From Candidatus Methanoperedens sp. (GTDB lineage: Archaea; Halobacteriota; Methanosarcinia; Methanosarcinales; Methanoperedenaceae), in assembly GCA_023249275.1 (NCBI GenBank), contig JAHFCV010000039.1, positions 1 to 12,023 on the forward strand: a stretch of DNA of 12,023 nt, given 5' to 3'. Positions 11,830-12,023 of this stretch are shown here, in pieces (positions within the stretch are counted from its first letter, which is position 1; every line of letters begins with the position of its first letter). The position numbers and the translations under genes were made by a program. A model generated the notes under the pieces. The model did no database searches. It was not told the origin of the DNA and saw only the letters and a list, made by a program, of their open reading frames with translations.

Positions 11830-12023
11830 TTAATGTTTAGTCCCCTTAGTCCCTTTATTTAAAATACGGGGTCTCATACGTGGTTTCTTTAACATCTCCA
11901 CCCTCTCCATAATATTCTCCCAGTGCTTCCCCTTCCAGTAAACCTGCCCGCACTTATCGCAGAGCCAGAACTCGGTTCCGCTCCCCAGCCTGTCAGGATA
12001 AACATACTCCTTCGCCCTGATAA
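11830..12023 (-). CDS. Mut7-C ribonuclease-family protein (C-terminal end only)
   Basis: Only the last 63 residues are in the window; the N-terminal PIN-like domain is beyond the edge. FWLCDKCGQVYWKGKHWENI is the zinc-ribbon end of Mut7-C (PF01927/DUF82) proteins, with one visible CxxC pair (Cys21, Cys24 of the fragment); the partner cysteines should lie just upstream. The FWxCxxCGxVYWxGxHW pattern is distinctive. Family members are predicted RNA-cleaving proteins. The chain ends in a basic tail with a GTKGTK repeat encoded by a short direct repeat (GGGACTAAG, GGGACTAAA). The gene is likely transcribed before the 114-residue protein gene. Confidence 0.82.
   Translation of the reverse strand, partial: IRAKEYVYPDRLGSGTEFWLCDKCGQVYWKGKHWENIMERVEMLKKPRMRPRILNKGTKGTKH

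Overview
This window is chromosomal DNA of a methane-metabolising euryarchaeon. Direct signs are an F420-dependent methylene-tetrahydromethanopterin dehydrogenase (Mtd), a fused two-repeat tRNA-splicing endonuclease, the archaeal translation factor aIF1, an archaeal-type FAD synthase (RibL), a MoeA fused to a periplasmic-binding-protein-like domain, archaeal TATA boxes and several likely leaderless starts. The gene set and codon style suggest the Methanosarcinales/Methanoperedenaceae (ANME-2d-like). That placement is inference from recognition, not a computed phylogeny.

Layout. Bases 1-1179 (minus): the N-terminal part of a LUD-domain protein and a helical-repeat protein of unknown role. Bases 1274-2355: a thiamine-binding (MTH1187/DUF77) protein convergent with a metallo-beta-lactamase-fold hydrolase; their stop codons overlap by 4 bases. 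Bases 2356-2689: a hairpin-rich region made of two diverged tandem units, lying between a TATA-like box and moeA, with a short leader ORF at its end. Bases 2690-4585: the moeA-PBP fusion. Bases 4586-4822: non-coding, with an imperfect inverted repeat and a strong TATA box. Bases 4823-5830: a secreted, C-terminally anchored protein. Bases 5843-7255 (minus): a DUF192-endA operon, divergent from aIF1 (7312-7620) with interlocked promoters. Bases 7732-8559 (minus): mtd. Bases 8702-10262 (plus): a probable operon of a methyltransferase-like protein, ribL, and a DUF4258/DUF2283 pair that looks like a toxin-antitoxin module. Bases 10267-12023 (minus): an aspartate-type aminotransferase, an unrecognised 114-residue protein, and the C-terminal zinc-ribbon end of a Mut7-C ribonuclease-family protein.

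Most of the window is housekeeping: molybdopterin cofactor, flavin cofactor, C1 metabolism, tRNA splicing, translation initiation and amino-acid transamination. Genes are tightly packed, often convergent with gaps of 4-12 bases. I found no insertion sequence, CRISPR array, rRNA or tRNA. The least explained part is the structured tandem-repeat leader in front of moeA. Next are the in-frame hexacodon upstream ORF abutting aIF1, the phased ACGAACT repeats before the methyltransferase-ribL operon, and the DUF4258/DUF2283 pair.
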